Positions 29,371 through 39,098 of a stretch of DNA of 64,000 bases are shown here, piece after piece. Position numbers and translations under genes: made by a program. This stretch comes from Corynebacterium aurimucosum (lineage in GTDB: Bacteria > Actinomycetota > Actinomycetes > Mycobacteriales > Mycobacteriaceae): contig NZ_CP047048.1 in NCBI RefSeq assembly GCF_030408555.1, forward strand, positions 2,108,001 through 2,172,000. Reading direction: 5' to 3'. The first letter of the stretch is position 1. Each line of letters opens with the position of its first letter. Under the pieces are notes generated by a model. The model worked only from the letters and a program-made list of their open reading frames with translations, was not told where the DNA came from and made no database searches.

Positions 29371-31605
29371 ATGAAGAACACATCCGCATCACACAGATTG
29401 GACAACACAATGTGGTCTCTTGATGCCACCCCCACACAGACTATTGGCGCTACGCCCCGCACTGCTTCAGCAGACAATGCCGGCGGTGTCGGCAAGCGCA
29501 AAAGCTACCACGCACTCAACGCGCAGCTGAACTTGTTCGACGCTTTTGGAAAAATCCAGTTTGACAAGGACATTCAGGCAGCACAAGACTATGTCACGCA
29601 CCATGTCGCTCCCCGCATGCATCAGTTCGATTCCACCAAGCAACGCTTGGAATGGTTGGTTGATAACGAGTACTACGAGCGGGATTTCCTTGAGCTTTAT
29701 GATGACGCCTTTCTGTGCGCCATGTACGACAGAGCACATCAAGCTAAGCACCAGTTCCGCACCTTCCTCGGCGCATTTAAGTTCTTTACTTCATATGCAC
29801 TGAAAACCTTTGATGGCTCCCGATTCCTAGAAGGCTACGAAGAACGTGTCGCCACCACAGCTTTATACCTTGCACAGGGCGACGAAGAGCTCGCAGAAAA
29901 GCTGGTGGATGACATCATGACCGGACGCTTCCAGCCCGCCACCCCTACTTTTCTCAACGCAGGCAAAGCCCAGCGCGGCGAAATGGTCTCCTGCTTCCTT
30001 CTGCGAATCGAAGACAATCTGGAGAGCATTGGCCGCAGCGTGAACTCTGCACTGCAACTATCAAAGCGCGGTGGTGGAGTGGCCTTGTTGCTGAGCAATC
30101 TGCGCGAATCCGGAGCCCCGATCAAAAAGATTGAGAACCAGGCTTCCGGCGTAGTCCCAGTCATGAAAATTCTCGAAGATAGCTTCAGCTATGCCAACCA
30201 ATTGGGCGCCCGGCAGGGCGCTGGAGCCGTCTACCTGCATGCGCACCATCCAGATATTCTTCGCTTCCTGGATACCAAGCGGGAAAATGCCGATGAGAAA
30301 GTCCGCATCAAGACTCTTTCGCTGGGGGTTGTTATTCCAGATATAACCTTCCGGCTGGCCAAAGAGAACAAGGATATGCATCTTTTTAGCCCTTATGACA
30401 TCGCTCGCGAGTACGGCGTAGCCATGTCTGACATGTCCATCACCGAGTACTACGACGAGTTGGTTGCCAATCCGCGAATTTCTCACACGACCATTAAAGC
30501 CCGCGAGTTTTTCACCACGCTGGCTGAGCTTCAGTTTGAATCCGGATACCCCTACATCCTCTTTGAGGATACGGTCAACCGCGCTAATCCCCTCAAAGGA
30601 CATATCAATATGTCCAACCTGTGTAGTGAAATCCTCCAGGTCAACACGCCCTCGACCTACGGAGCTTCGGGTGACTACACCACCGTCGGCCAGGATATTT
30701 CCTGCAATCTAGGTTCCCTCAACATAGCGAAGGCTTTTGAATCACCGAACTTCGGGGAGACCGTCGAAACCGCGGTGCGTGCCCTCACGAAAGTTTCAGA
30801 CCTGACGAATATCGAAGCTGTTCCTTCCATCGCTCACGGAAATGCTTCCATGCATGCCATTGGTCTGGGCCAAATGAATCTCCACGGCTTCCTTGCTTCA
30901 CAGCGTATTCCTTATGGCTGCGCCGAGGCACTGGACTTTACAAATATCTATTTCCTCACGGTGACCTACCATGCGCTCCGCGCATCCCATGCACTCGCGG
31001 TTGAAAAAGGTCAACGATTCACAGGCTTCGAAGAATCCACCTATGCCACTGGCGCCTACTTTGACAAATACATCGACCAAGACTGGGTGCCAGCCACTGA
31101 ACACGTAAAACAGCTCTTCCATGAAGCAGGCGTGCAGATTCCTCAACGCGAGGATTGGCTACGGCTCAAGAAACAAGTGATGCAAGACGGCATCTACAAC
31201 GCCTACTTGCAGGCAGTTCCACCCACTGGATCAATTTCCTACATCAATGACTCCACCGCGTCCATCCACCCGATTGCCTCCAAAATTGAAATACGCAAGG
31301 AAGGCCGCTTGGGGCGCGTGTACTACCCCGCGCCGGAAATGACCAACGACAACCTGGAGTATTTCGATGACTCCTACGCCGTGGGATACAAAAAAATCAT
31401 CGACACCTACGCCATGGCCACCCAACACGTGGACCAAGGACTTTCCCTGACCTTGTTCTTTACCGCTGATACGACCACGCGAGACATCAACAAGGCACAA
31501 ATCTATGCCTGGAAAGCCGGAATCAAGACCCTCTACTACATCCGTTTACGCCAATCCGCGCTCCAAGGAACCGAGGTCGAAGGCTGCGTCTCCTGTGCTT
31601 TGTAG
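29371..31605 (+). CDS. nrdE: ribonucleoside-diphosphate reductase alpha subunit (class Ib type)
   Basis: Catalytic subunit that reduces NDPs to dNDPs, about 744 residues from the ATG at 29371. Active-site residues are all visible: Cys208 in MVSCFLL, the N-L-C-S-E triad Asn416/Cys418/Glu420, Cys445 in [10 protein letters not shown], and the C-terminal redox pair GCVSCAL. Radical-transfer Tyr residues near the end ([10 protein letters not shown]) are present. No N-terminal ATP-cone is evident, as in other NrdE. The start is uncertain: no good ribosome site precedes 29371, and an ATG at 29410 is possible. It follows nrdI after 11 bp. Confidence 0.93.
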   Translation: MKNTSASHRLDNTMWSLDATPTQTIGATPRTASADNAGGVGKRKSYHALNAQLNLFDAFGKIQFDKDIQAAQDYVTHHVAPRMHQFDSTKQRLEWLVDNEYYERDFLELYDDAFLCAMYDRAHQAKHQFRTFLGAFKFFTSYALKTFDGSRFLEGYEERVATTALYLAQGDEELAEKLVDDIMTGRFQPATPTFLNAGKAQRGEMVSCFLLRIEDNLESIGRSVNSALQLSKRGGGVALLLSNLRESGAPIKKIENQASGVVPVMKILEDSFSYANQLGARQGAGAVYLHAHHPDILRFLDTKRENADEKVRIKTLSLGVVIPDITFRLAKENKDMHLFSPYDIAREYGVAMSDMSITEYYDELVANPRISHTTIKAREFFTTLAELQFESGYPYILFEDTVNRANPLKGHINMSNLCSEILQVNTPSTYGASGDYTTVGQDISCNLGSLNIAKAFESPNFGETVETAVRALTKVSDLTNIEAVPSIAHGNASMHAIGLGQMNLHGFLASQRIPYGCAEALDFTNIYFLTVTYHALRASHALAVEKGQRFTGFEESTYATGAYFDKYIDQDWVPATEHVKQLFHEAGVQIPQREDWLRLKKQVMQDGIYNAYLQAVPPTGSISYINDSTASIHPIASKIEIRKEGRLGRVYYPAPEMTNDNLEYFDDSYAVGYKKIIDTYAMATQHVDQGLSLTLFFTADTTTRDINKAQIYAWKAGIKTLYYIRLRQSALQGTEVEGCVSCAL

Positions 31606-32938
<1,333 letters not shown>

Positions 32939-32977
32939 CCACGTCTCCCTACACCCAACTAAGAAAGAAGGTTTACC

Positions 32978-33559
32978 ATGACCACCCCACGTATCAGCGT
33001 TATCGTCGGCAGCCTGCGCCGAGAGTCATTTGCACGCAAGATTGCACACGAGGTGCTCACGATGATCCCTGAAGACTACGAGGCAAACATCGTGGAAATC
33101 CGTGACTTGCCGCTCTATGACTTCGACTACGATGACCCCGCCGTCACGGACAAGCCCACTCCGGCTGAGTACACCACCTTTCGCGAGACCATCAAGAACT
33201 CGAGCGGGATCCTCTTCATTACGCCAGAGAACAACCGCACTATCCCTGCCTGCCTCAAGAACGCAGTGGACATCGGCTCTAAGCCCAACTCAGATGTGGC
33301 GTGGAAGAACCTTCCCGCAGGTATCATTAGCCACTCTGTAGGCCGCATGGGCGGCTACAGTTCACAGAAGAACCTTCGCCTCGCCCTGTCCTACTTCGAT
33401 ATGCCGCTCCCTGGTCAGCCCGAAGTATTTCTGGGCCAATCCCCCACCCTTTTCGAAGAGTCCGGACATCTCAATCAACGCACCGCAGACTTTGTCAAGG
33501 ATTACGTTATGCGCTTCCTGCAGTTGGTCGACATGACATTAACAGCCAAGCACAGCTAG
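32978..33559 (+). CDS. NADPH-dependent FMN reductase family protein
   Basis: 193-residue flavodoxin-fold oxidoreductase. The FMN-phosphate loop GSLRRESFARK is at residues 11-21 and the family motif TPENNRTIPACLKNAVD at about residues 81-97. GAAGG precedes the ATG. It follows the nrd genes in the same direction, ahead of a terminator, so it may belong to the operon and could reduce flavin for NrdI; this is inference. Alternatives are quinone or azo reductases of the same fold. Confidence 0.85.
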   Translation: MTTPRISVIVGSLRRESFARKIAHEVLTMIPEDYEANIVEIRDLPLYDFDYDDPAVTDKPTPAEYTTFRETIKNSSGILFITPENNRTIPACLKNAVDIGSKPNSDVAWKNLPAGIISHSVGRMGGYSSQKNLRLALSYFDMPLPGQPEVFLGQSPTLFEESGHLNQRTADFVKDYVMRFLQLVDMTLTAKHS

Positions 33560-33636
33560 CGACGGCGACTAACCCTAGCCACCGCCCTCTACGAAGTACT
33601 TGAAGGCTTCTAAAGGGCCTTCTCAAAGACACAAAC

Positions 33637-33675
33637 CCCGGATTCACACTCATCCTTGAGTTACCTGAATCCGGG
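33637..33675 (+). terminator. terminator of the nrd block
   Basis: CCCGGATTCA (33637-33646) pairs with TGAATCCGGG (33666-33675) across a 19-nt loop, followed by ATTTCGATTT. It closes the nrdIEF to FMN-reductase block on the plus strand. Confidence 0.6.
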
Positions 33676-33702
33676 ATTTCGATTTCCCTCGACCACACAC
33701 AA

Positions 33703-33730
33703 AAGGCCCAGCGCACGCACGCTGGGCCTT
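33703..33730 (-). terminator. terminator behind tig
   Basis: 11-bp perfect stem AAGGCCCAGCG / CGCTGGGCCTT with a 6-nt loop; on the minus strand it runs into TTTTGTG. It lies 16 bp past the tig stop. Confidence 0.85.
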
Positions 33731-33745
33731 GAGCATGAAGGGCTA

Positions 33746-35101
33746 TTACTCGGCGTCGGTATCCTCAGCCTCGTCCTCGTCGATCTCACCGAAGTACTGG
33801 TCAACGTCAACCTTGTTGCCAGCCTCGTCGGTGACCTCGGCGCGGCAAATAGCCATTGCCAGGGCCTTGCCACGGCGAACGTCAGAGAACAGGTTACCCA
33901 GCTGGTTGCTGGACTGCAGCTGCTGGATGAACTGGTTCGGGTCCATGCCGTAAGACTGCGCGGTGAACAGGATGTGGTCGGTCAGCTCCTGCTGGGACAC
34001 CTCCGGCTCCTCAATCTCAGCCAGGGCGTCGAGGAAGAGCTGGGTGCGGACGGATTCCTCAGCGGACTTGCGAGCATCAGCGTCGAACTCCTCGCGGGTC
34101 GTGCCCTGTGCCTCAAGCAGCTGGGCCAGAGCCTTCTCGTCGTGAGCCAGCTGGCCCATGACCTGGTGCAGCTGAGCGTGAACCTGCTCATCAACGATGG
34201 AGGACGGCAGCTCGAAGGAAACCTCAGCCAGAGCGGCCTTCAGGACCTCATCGCGGATGGCAGCAGCCTGCTCGGACTTCTTGGTCTCCTCGACGCGGGA
34301 CTTGGTGTCCTGTCGCAGCTCATCGATGGTGTCGAACTCGGAGGCCATCTGTGCGAACTCGTCGTCGAGATCCGGCAGCTTGCGCTCCTTGGTCTGCTGG
34401 ACGTGGACCTTCACGGTGGCCTCTTCGCCCTCGTGCTCACCGGACTGGATGGTGGTGGTGAACTCGTTGTCCTCATCGGTCTTCATGCCGCGCAGTGCGG
34501 TATCGAGACCCTTAATCAGGTTGTCGTCACCGATGCGGTAGGTCATACCCTCGTGGGAAGCCTCATCCAGCTTGGTGCCATCAACTTCGGTGGTGATGTC
34601 GACGATAGCGAAATCACCGGTCTTCATCTTGCGCTTGGTGTCCTTGAGCTCACCGAAGCGGGAAGCCAGGTCCTCGAGCGCCTTGTCGACGTCCTCTTCG
34701 GAAGTCTCCAGCGCCGGCACCTTGACGGAAATCTTGGAGAAGTCCGGCACCTCAAACTCGGGACGAACGTCTACCTCAGCGGTGAACTCGACAAAGTCGT
34801 TGTCCTCCAGCTTGGCAATGTCAATCTCCGGCTGACCAATAACCTTGAGTTCGTTTTCTTCAACGGCCTGCTCGTAGCGGGACGGCAGCATGTCGTTGAC
34901 GACCTGCTCGAGGATGGGGCCACGACCAAAGCGGGCGTCGATAAGCTGGCGCGGAGCCTTGCCCTTACGGAAACCCGGGATGGAAACCTGCTGCGCGATC
35001 GCCGCGTAGGCCTGATCGATTTCCTTGTCCAGCTCAGCAAACGGAACGTTGACGGTGAGCTTGACGCGGGTATCGCTCAGCTTGTCTACGGTGGTCTTCA
35101 C
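33746..35101 (-). CDS. tig: trigger factor
   Basis: Ribosome-bound chaperone and peptidyl-prolyl isomerase, 451 residues. The ribosome-binding loop [19 protein letters not shown] is at about residues 40-58, the FKBP-type PPIase domain ([15 protein letters not shown]) at about residues 160-245, and a helical C-terminal arm with an acidic tail follows. GTG at 35101 preceded by AGGAGAG is the start; the frame beyond it runs through the tRNA-Pro gene. In mycobacteria tig lies next to clpP1; here the nrd block separates them. Confidence 0.96.
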   Translation of the reverse strand: MKTTVDKLSDTRVKLTVNVPFAELDKEIDQAYAAIAQQVSIPGFRKGKAPRQLIDARFGRGPILEQVVNDMLPSRYEQAVEENELKVIGQPEIDIAKLEDNDFVEFTAEVDVRPEFEVPDFSKISVKVPALETSEEDVDKALEDLASRFGELKDTKRKMKTGDFAIVDITTEVDGTKLDEASHEGMTYRIGDDNLIKGLDTALRGMKTDEDNEFTTTIQSGEHEGEEATVKVHVQQTKERKLPDLDDEFAQMASEFDTIDELRQDTKSRVEETKKSEQAAAIRDEVLKAALAEVSFELPSSIVDEQVHAQLHQVMGQLAHDEKALAQLLEAQGTTREEFDADARKSAEESVRTQLFLDALAEIEEPEVSQQELTDHILFTAQSYGMDPNQFIQQLQSSNQLGNLFSDVRRGKALAMAICRAEVTDEAGNKVDVDQYFGEIDEDEAEDTDAE

Positions 35102-35141
35102 GAGAAACTCTCCTGATTGTGATCGTTCAAAGATGAAATTA

Positions 35142-35169
35142 GGGGGCCTGGATGAGTGTCCAGGCCCCC
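35142..35169 (-). terminator. terminator behind tRNA-Pro
   Basis: GGGGGCCTGGA / TCCAGGCCCCC, 11-bp stem with a 6-nt loop, 7 bp downstream of the tRNA on the minus strand. It ends tRNA transcription before tig. Confidence 0.75.
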
Positions 35170-35175
35170 ATACGT

Positions 35176-35248
35176 CGGGGCGACAGGATTTGAACCTGCG
35201 ACCCCCTGCTCCCAAAGCAGGTGCGCTACCAAGCTGCGCCACGCCCCG
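35176..35248 (-). tRNA. tRNA-Pro (anticodon TGG)
   Basis: 73-nt cloverleaf on the minus strand: acceptor CGGGGCG/CGCCCCG, D arm with AGCTTGGTA loop, anticodon stem CCTGC/GCAGG with loop TTTGGGA (anticodon TGG), T arm GCAGG-TTCGAAT-CCTGT. CCA is not encoded. Confidence 0.95.
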
Positions 35249-35385
35249 TATGGAAAGCCTCTGCGCCCGGAAGTTCCGCACGCAGCTGCGCTTCATACTG
35301 GGGCTAGTGTACCGATAGCTGCTTGACTATCCCAACACCGGCCCCAATTAAACTTTGTTTCCCCACGTCAGGGGCAGCTTTAGCG

Positions 35386-36189
35386 CTAGAAGTCGAAGTC
35401 GAAATCAAACATTCCGCCATCGCCCCCGTCGCCACCAAACAGGCCGTCGAAAAAGCCGCCCTCCTCGCCTCCCCCGGCGTCACCGGCACCATCCATGGCG
35501 CCGCCGTCCATACCCTCGGCGCCGCCCATGTCTCCGCCCCAGTCACCGTTTTCTGCGGCTGCGGCGGAGTAGCCAACGCCGGACATACCCGCGAACATCG
35601 CATTGAACATCATGGAGTAGCCCACCATCCACACGCCGGTGGTCAGCGCATCAGCCCACCACGGACGCGAGTACCAGCCGGCCGGGACCGGGCGTCCAGC
35701 CACGACACCACCCGGGTAGTAGTTGGGGGTTTCTGCAGATGCGCTTGGCGACGCCGTCAGCGTCTCCCCGTTGGCCTCCACCGTGCGGGTCTCCGTCACC
35801 TTGCCGGCCTGGCGCTGGCCCTCCAGCGGTGGCAGCTCCGGGCCCGGATCCATGCCCATAATCTCGCGCGCGGCCGCCACATAATAGAGCCCCTCCAGCG
35901 CGGACTCGCGCGCTAGGTGCGCTTGCTTGACGGTTGTGGCGCGGGAAATTGCCGAATTGGCCGCGGTAAAACGCTCAGAGGCATCCGCCATAGCCTGCTG
36001 GGAGGCGGTATCCGTACCGCTCAAGTTCATCACCTGGCCACCCAAACGCTCAGTCCAGCGGCGCGCATCCGCCATCGCATCCTCAAAACGCTGGGATTCT
36101 CGCAGCTCTTGCTGTTTCTTCCCGTTGCGCGAAGAAAGGAACCAGGCGCCGCCGCCGACGATGAGGATAAGGAGCAATAACGAGCTCAC
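35386..36189 (-). CDS. DUF1542-like membrane-anchored protein with Gly/Asp-rich tail
   Basis: 267 residues. An N-terminal hydrophobic helix (SSLLLLILIVGGGAWFL, residues 2-18) acts as an uncleaved anchor, followed by a coiled helical region to about residue 115 and a Pro-rich linker. A second hydrophobic patch (VWMVGYSMMFNAMFAGMSG, about residues 182-200) precedes a tail that is almost wholly Gly, Asp, Phe and Met, ending in FDFDFDF. The layout resembles corynebacterial DUF1542-domain proteins with an acidic Gly-rich end; the function is unknown. Confidence 0.7.
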   Translation of the reverse strand: MSSLLLLILIVGGGAWFLSSRNGKKQQELRESQRFEDAMADARRWTERLGGQVMNLSGTDTASQQAMADASERFTAANSAISRATTVKQAHLARESALEGLYYVAAAREIMGMDPGPELPPLEGQRQAGKVTETRTVEANGETLTASPSASAETPNYYPGGVVAGRPVPAGWYSRPWWADALTTGVWMVGYSMMFNAMFAGMSGVGYSAAAAENGDWGGDMGGAEGMDGGAMDGAGDAGGGEEGGFFDGLFGGDGGDGGMFDFDFDF

Positions 36190-36376
36190 GCAAGCACCAC
36201 TTTCACTAAAGAGTCGAATTGTGTGTTGTTGGGATTATGTACCTATCCAAAATAACGTCCTTTACCCCTTTCTAGTTCCCATTTTCTTTTCAGCGCCCGT
36301 ATGCGCTAAAGTAGTGCGCACGCCGAATCAATGGCTTTCAAAGTCGAGGCTTTGAAAGCTGGAGATCGTCGGGTGT

Positions 36377-36448
36377 GGGAATGTCGTATAGTGGCTAATA
36401 CCTCAGCCTTCCAAGCTGAAGACGCGGGTTCGATTCCCGTCATTCCCT
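36377..36448 (+). tRNA. tRNA-Gly (anticodon TCC)
   Basis: 72-nt cloverleaf: acceptor GGGAATG/CATTCCC, anticodon stem TCAGC/GCTGA with loop CTTCCAA (anticodon TCC), T arm GCGGG-TTCGATT-CCCGT. An encoded CCA follows at 36449-36451. Between 36190 and 36376 no gene is seen. Confidence 0.95.
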
Positions 36449-36596
36449 CCACAAAAGCTGCACTGAGCACCTATTTTAGCTAGCCGGTGCGGCTTTAGTC
36501 GTTTTTGATTCTGTGGCGCTACTCCACACTCGGGGCACTCCGGTGATTCGCGTAGGCCATAACTTTCCTTTTCTGCGCGGGTGACCAAGCTCTGCG

Positions 36597-36602
36597 TAGA
36601 GT
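36597..36602 (+). promoter_or_regulatory. -10 element (TAGAGT) for the aldo/keto reductase gene
   Basis: TAGAGT ends 7 nt before the ATG at 36610 and no ribosome site is present. This fits another leaderless transcript. The -35 is not evident. Confidence 0.4.
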
Positions 36603-36609
36603 GGGCCGC

Positions 36610-37437
36610 ATGACAGTACCGAATATTGAACTCAACGACGGCAACACCATCCCCCAGCTCGGCTACGGCGTCTTTAAGGTTGACCCCAATAAAACCGAGG
36701 AGCTGGTCCTCGAAGCCCTCAAGGTGGGCTATCGCCACATCGATACCGCCGCTATCTACGGCAACGAGGAAGGTGTGGGCCGCGCGATTGCCAAGTCTGG
36801 CATCCCACGCGAGGAACTGTTCATCACCACGAAGCTATGGAATGACCGCCAGACTGACGCAGCCGCAGCCCTCGACGAGTCCCTAGAGAAGCTGGGCCTT
36901 GGCTACGTGGACCTCTACCTCATCCACTGGCCCTGCCCGGACAACGGCCACTACGTCGAAGCATGGAAGCAGCTCATTGAGCTAAAGAAGGCCGGCAAGG
37001 CCAAGTCTATTGGTGTTTCTAACTTCGAACTGGAGCACCTGGACCAGCTGGAAACCCAGACTGATGAAACCCCCGTGGTCAACCAGGTAGAGCTGCACCC
37101 TTACCTGCAGCGCTGGCGCGAGCTCGATGCCTTCCGCGCCCACCAGGTGCACATCGAGGCCTGGGGTCCACTAGGTCAGGGTAAGACGGATCTCTTCGAG
37201 CAGCCGGAAATCACCGAGCCCGCCGAGAAATATGGCGTTTCCCCCGCTCAGGTGATCATCCGCTGGCACCTACAAAATGGCGTCATCGTGTTCCCGAAGT
37301 CCGAAAACCCGGAGCGCATCGCGCAGAACTTCGATGTCTTCGGTTTCGAGCTGGATGATTCCGAGATGGCTGCGATTACTGATCTTGACCTCGGGGAAGA
37401 GGGCCGCGGCGGCACTCACCCCAAGGAAATGAACTAA
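36610..37437 (+). CDS. aldo/keto reductase (AKR5-like)
   Basis: 275-residue NADPH-dependent carbonyl reductase of the 2,5-diketo-D-gluconate reductase type. The catalytic tetrad is visible: Asp in YRHIDTAAIYGNEEGVG with its Tyr, Lys in ITTKLWND and His in LIHWPCP. The phosphate-binding FPKSENPERIAQN near residue 235 supports NADPH. The start ATG at 36610 is three codons inside an earlier GTG. Its stop overlaps the convergent rpiB stop in CTAA. Confidence 0.9.
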   Translation: MTVPNIELNDGNTIPQLGYGVFKVDPNKTEELVLEALKVGYRHIDTAAIYGNEEGVGRAIAKSGIPREELFITTKLWNDRQTDAAAALDESLEKLGLGYVDLYLIHWPCPDNGHYVEAWKQLIELKKAGKAKSIGVSNFELEHLDQLETQTDETPVVNQVELHPYLQRWRELDAFRAHQVHIEAWGPLGQGKTDLFEQPEITEPAEKYGVSPAQVIIRWHLQNGVIVFPKSENPERIAQNFDVFGFELDDSEMAAITDLDLGEEGRGGTHPKEMN

Positions 37438-37907
37438 GCCTCCGGAAGCTCCGGCGGAATGTTGGTGCGCTCGTACTCGGCAAGAATGTCGATGCGACGC
37501 TGGTGGCGCTCAGCACGGGACCATTCCTGATCAAGGAAGGCATCCACGATGGCGAGTGCCTCCTCCTCGGAGTGCATGCGGCCACCGATGCCGATGAGCT
37601 GGGCATTGTTGTGCTCACGAGCCAAGCGGGCGGTCTCGGGGGACCAAGCCAGGGCGCAGCGCGCGCCCTTCACCTTATTCGCGGCAATCTGCTCACCGTT
37701 GCCGGAACCGCCCAACACGATGCCGAGTGAGCCCGGATCGTTGACGGTCCGCAGCGCGGCCTCGATGCAAAATGCCGGGTAATCATCCTCGGCGTCGTAC
37801 TCGTGGGCACCGCAGTCAATGACGTCGTGGCCCTGCTTCTCCAGGTGTTCAGCGATGACGTTCTTCGTCTCGAACCCTGCGTGGTCTGCTCCTAAATAAA
37901 CGCGCAT
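37434..37907 (-). CDS. rpiB: ribose-5-phosphate isomerase B
   Basis: 157-residue pentose-phosphate enzyme that interconverts ribulose-5-P and ribose-5-P. GADHAGF (residues 6-12), CGAHEYDAEDDYP and GIVLGGSGNGEQIAANK are RpiB signatures. The base at the E. coli Cys66 position is Ser (GGSGNG), as in mycobacterial RpiB, which uses a Glu instead. ATG at 37907 is the family start, eight codons inside the longest frame. Confidence 0.95.
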   Translation of the reverse strand: MRVYLGADHAGFETKNVIAEHLEKQGHDVIDCGAHEYDAEDDYPAFCIEAALRTVNDPGSLGIVLGGSGNGEQIAANKVKGARCALAWSPETARLAREHNNAQLIGIGGRMHSEEEALAIVDAFLDQEWSRAERHQRRIDILAEYERTNIPPELPEA

Positions 37908-38014
37908 GGCCCACATCTTAGCGGGCAGCACGACTCCCCGCTGAGCCCTGCCATTAATAGCGTGCGCTTGCTACGCTTGGGGCCACTCACGCACAAGAGG
38001 AGGTTGGCATACCC

Positions 38015-38386
38015 ATGGCCAGACGCGTCGCCGCTCTATACCTCGTAGCTTTTCTCATCGGCGCCGGTTTGTTCGCCGCAGGTTTCTTCACGGAACGCGG
38101 CTTCCTCCGGCCCCTGGTCATGGCGATCGTGATGACCGTGGCTCACCTCGGGGTGGGCGCTTGGTGGATAGCACAGAAGCCACACCGTGCAGCTGGGATC
38201 ACCGCCGGTGTGCTTGCACTCCTCGCAGGCGCTTCATGGGCTACGTGGGTAGTCGCCGCGTGGGAGGAATTTCGAGCGCAAGCCTCCCTCCCAATCATCA
38301 ACATTGCCGGGCTGCCCGCCTTCGCGCTTAGCCCGGTGGTCCTCATCTGCGTCGTCGTCGCAGCGACGCAGAATCGAACTCGCTAA
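38015..38386 (+). CDS. small integral membrane protein, unknown function
   Basis: 123 residues with four hydrophobic helices (about 5-25, 32-52, 58-82, 92-118) and short loops. AGGAGG lies 13 bp before the ATG. I recognise no family. It sits between rpiB and the nitroreductase-like gene, and its stop overlaps the latter's stop in CTAA. Confidence 0.7.
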   Translation: MARRVAALYLVAFLIGAGLFAAGFFTERGFLRPLVMAIVMTVAHLGVGAWWIAQKPHRAAGITAGVLALLAGASWATWVVAAWEEFRAQASLPIINIAGLPAFALSPVVLICVVVAATQNRTR

Positions 38387-38997
38387 ACCTGCGGGGCTTC
38401 CGTGCGGGAGCGCTTGAGCTCGAAGAAGTAGGGGAACTGGGCGAGGCGCACGGAGGCGTCGAAAAGCTCGCCGGCTTCCTCGCCGGTGGGAACGCGCGTG
38501 ATGACTGGGCCGAAGAAGGCGGTATCGCCGAACTTCACTACTGGGGTACCGACCTCGTCGCCGACCTCGGAAATGCCACGGTTGTGGAACTCGGTCAGCT
38601 TCTCATCCATCTCCTCGGTGTTGGCCACGGAGGCGAAGTCGGCGGGGAGGGAGGCGTCGTCAAGCGCCTGCTTGATGATGCCGTCATAAGCGCCGTACCC
38701 CTTCTTACCGCCCTGGCCCTCGGTGTGGATGCGGGTGCCCATCGCGGTGTAGAAGGCATCGACCTTCTCCGGGGCCTCCACCGCAATCTTGGCTGCCACG
38801 CGGGCAGGGCCCCAGTTGGCCTCCATCATCTTCATGTACTCCGGATCCAGGTCGCGGCCCTTGTTGAGCACGGACAGGGACATCGGCTCGAAGGTCACCT
38901 CGATATCGCGGACCTTCTCCACTTCCTTAATCCAACGCGAGGTCAGCCAGGCGAAGGGGCAAGAGCAGTCGAACCAGAACGTCACTTGTTGAGCCAC
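38383..38997 (-). CDS. mycothiol-dependent nitroreductase / DsbA-like protein (Rv2466c family)
   Basis: 204-residue thioredoxin-fold protein. It aligns throughout with M. tuberculosis Rv2466c, the mycothiol-dependent reductase that activates nitro prodrugs: TSRWIKEVEKVRDIEV, RVAAKIAVE, EVGTPVV and FELKRSRTE are shared. The active site differs: Rv2466c has CPWC, here the segment reads FDCSCPFAW. The resolving Cys is Ala, and a new Cys stands two residues before the nucleophile. GTG at 38997 with AAAGGAGAT upstream is the start. Divergent from pepN, the same order as in M. tuberculosis. Confidence 0.85.
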   Translation of the reverse strand: MAQQVTFWFDCSCPFAWLTSRWIKEVEKVRDIEVTFEPMSLSVLNKGRDLDPEYMKMMEANWGPARVAAKIAVEAPEKVDAFYTAMGTRIHTEGQGGKKGYGAYDGIIKQALDDASLPADFASVANTEEMDEKLTEFHNRGISEVGDEVGTPVVKFGDTAFFGPVITRVPTGEEAGELFDASVRLAQFPYFFELKRSRTEAPQV

Positions 38998-39098
38998 GGT
39001 AAATCTCCTTTGTTTGTGTGGGCTTTGGCACCCCACCCTAGGCGTGTGACTACGCTGGTGCAGAGACTAAAGGTACCGAGAAAGAGGAGAGACAGCAC

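Noticed and set aside
33656..35116. 486-codon open frame on the plus strand opposite tig
   Set aside because: Antisense shadow with Leu/Gly/Val-rich sequence; tig is unambiguous on the other strand.
35117..35296. Extension of tig upstream of 35101
   Set aside because: The frame would run through the tRNA-Pro gene and its terminator; a GTG with a good ribosome site at 35101 fits the family start.
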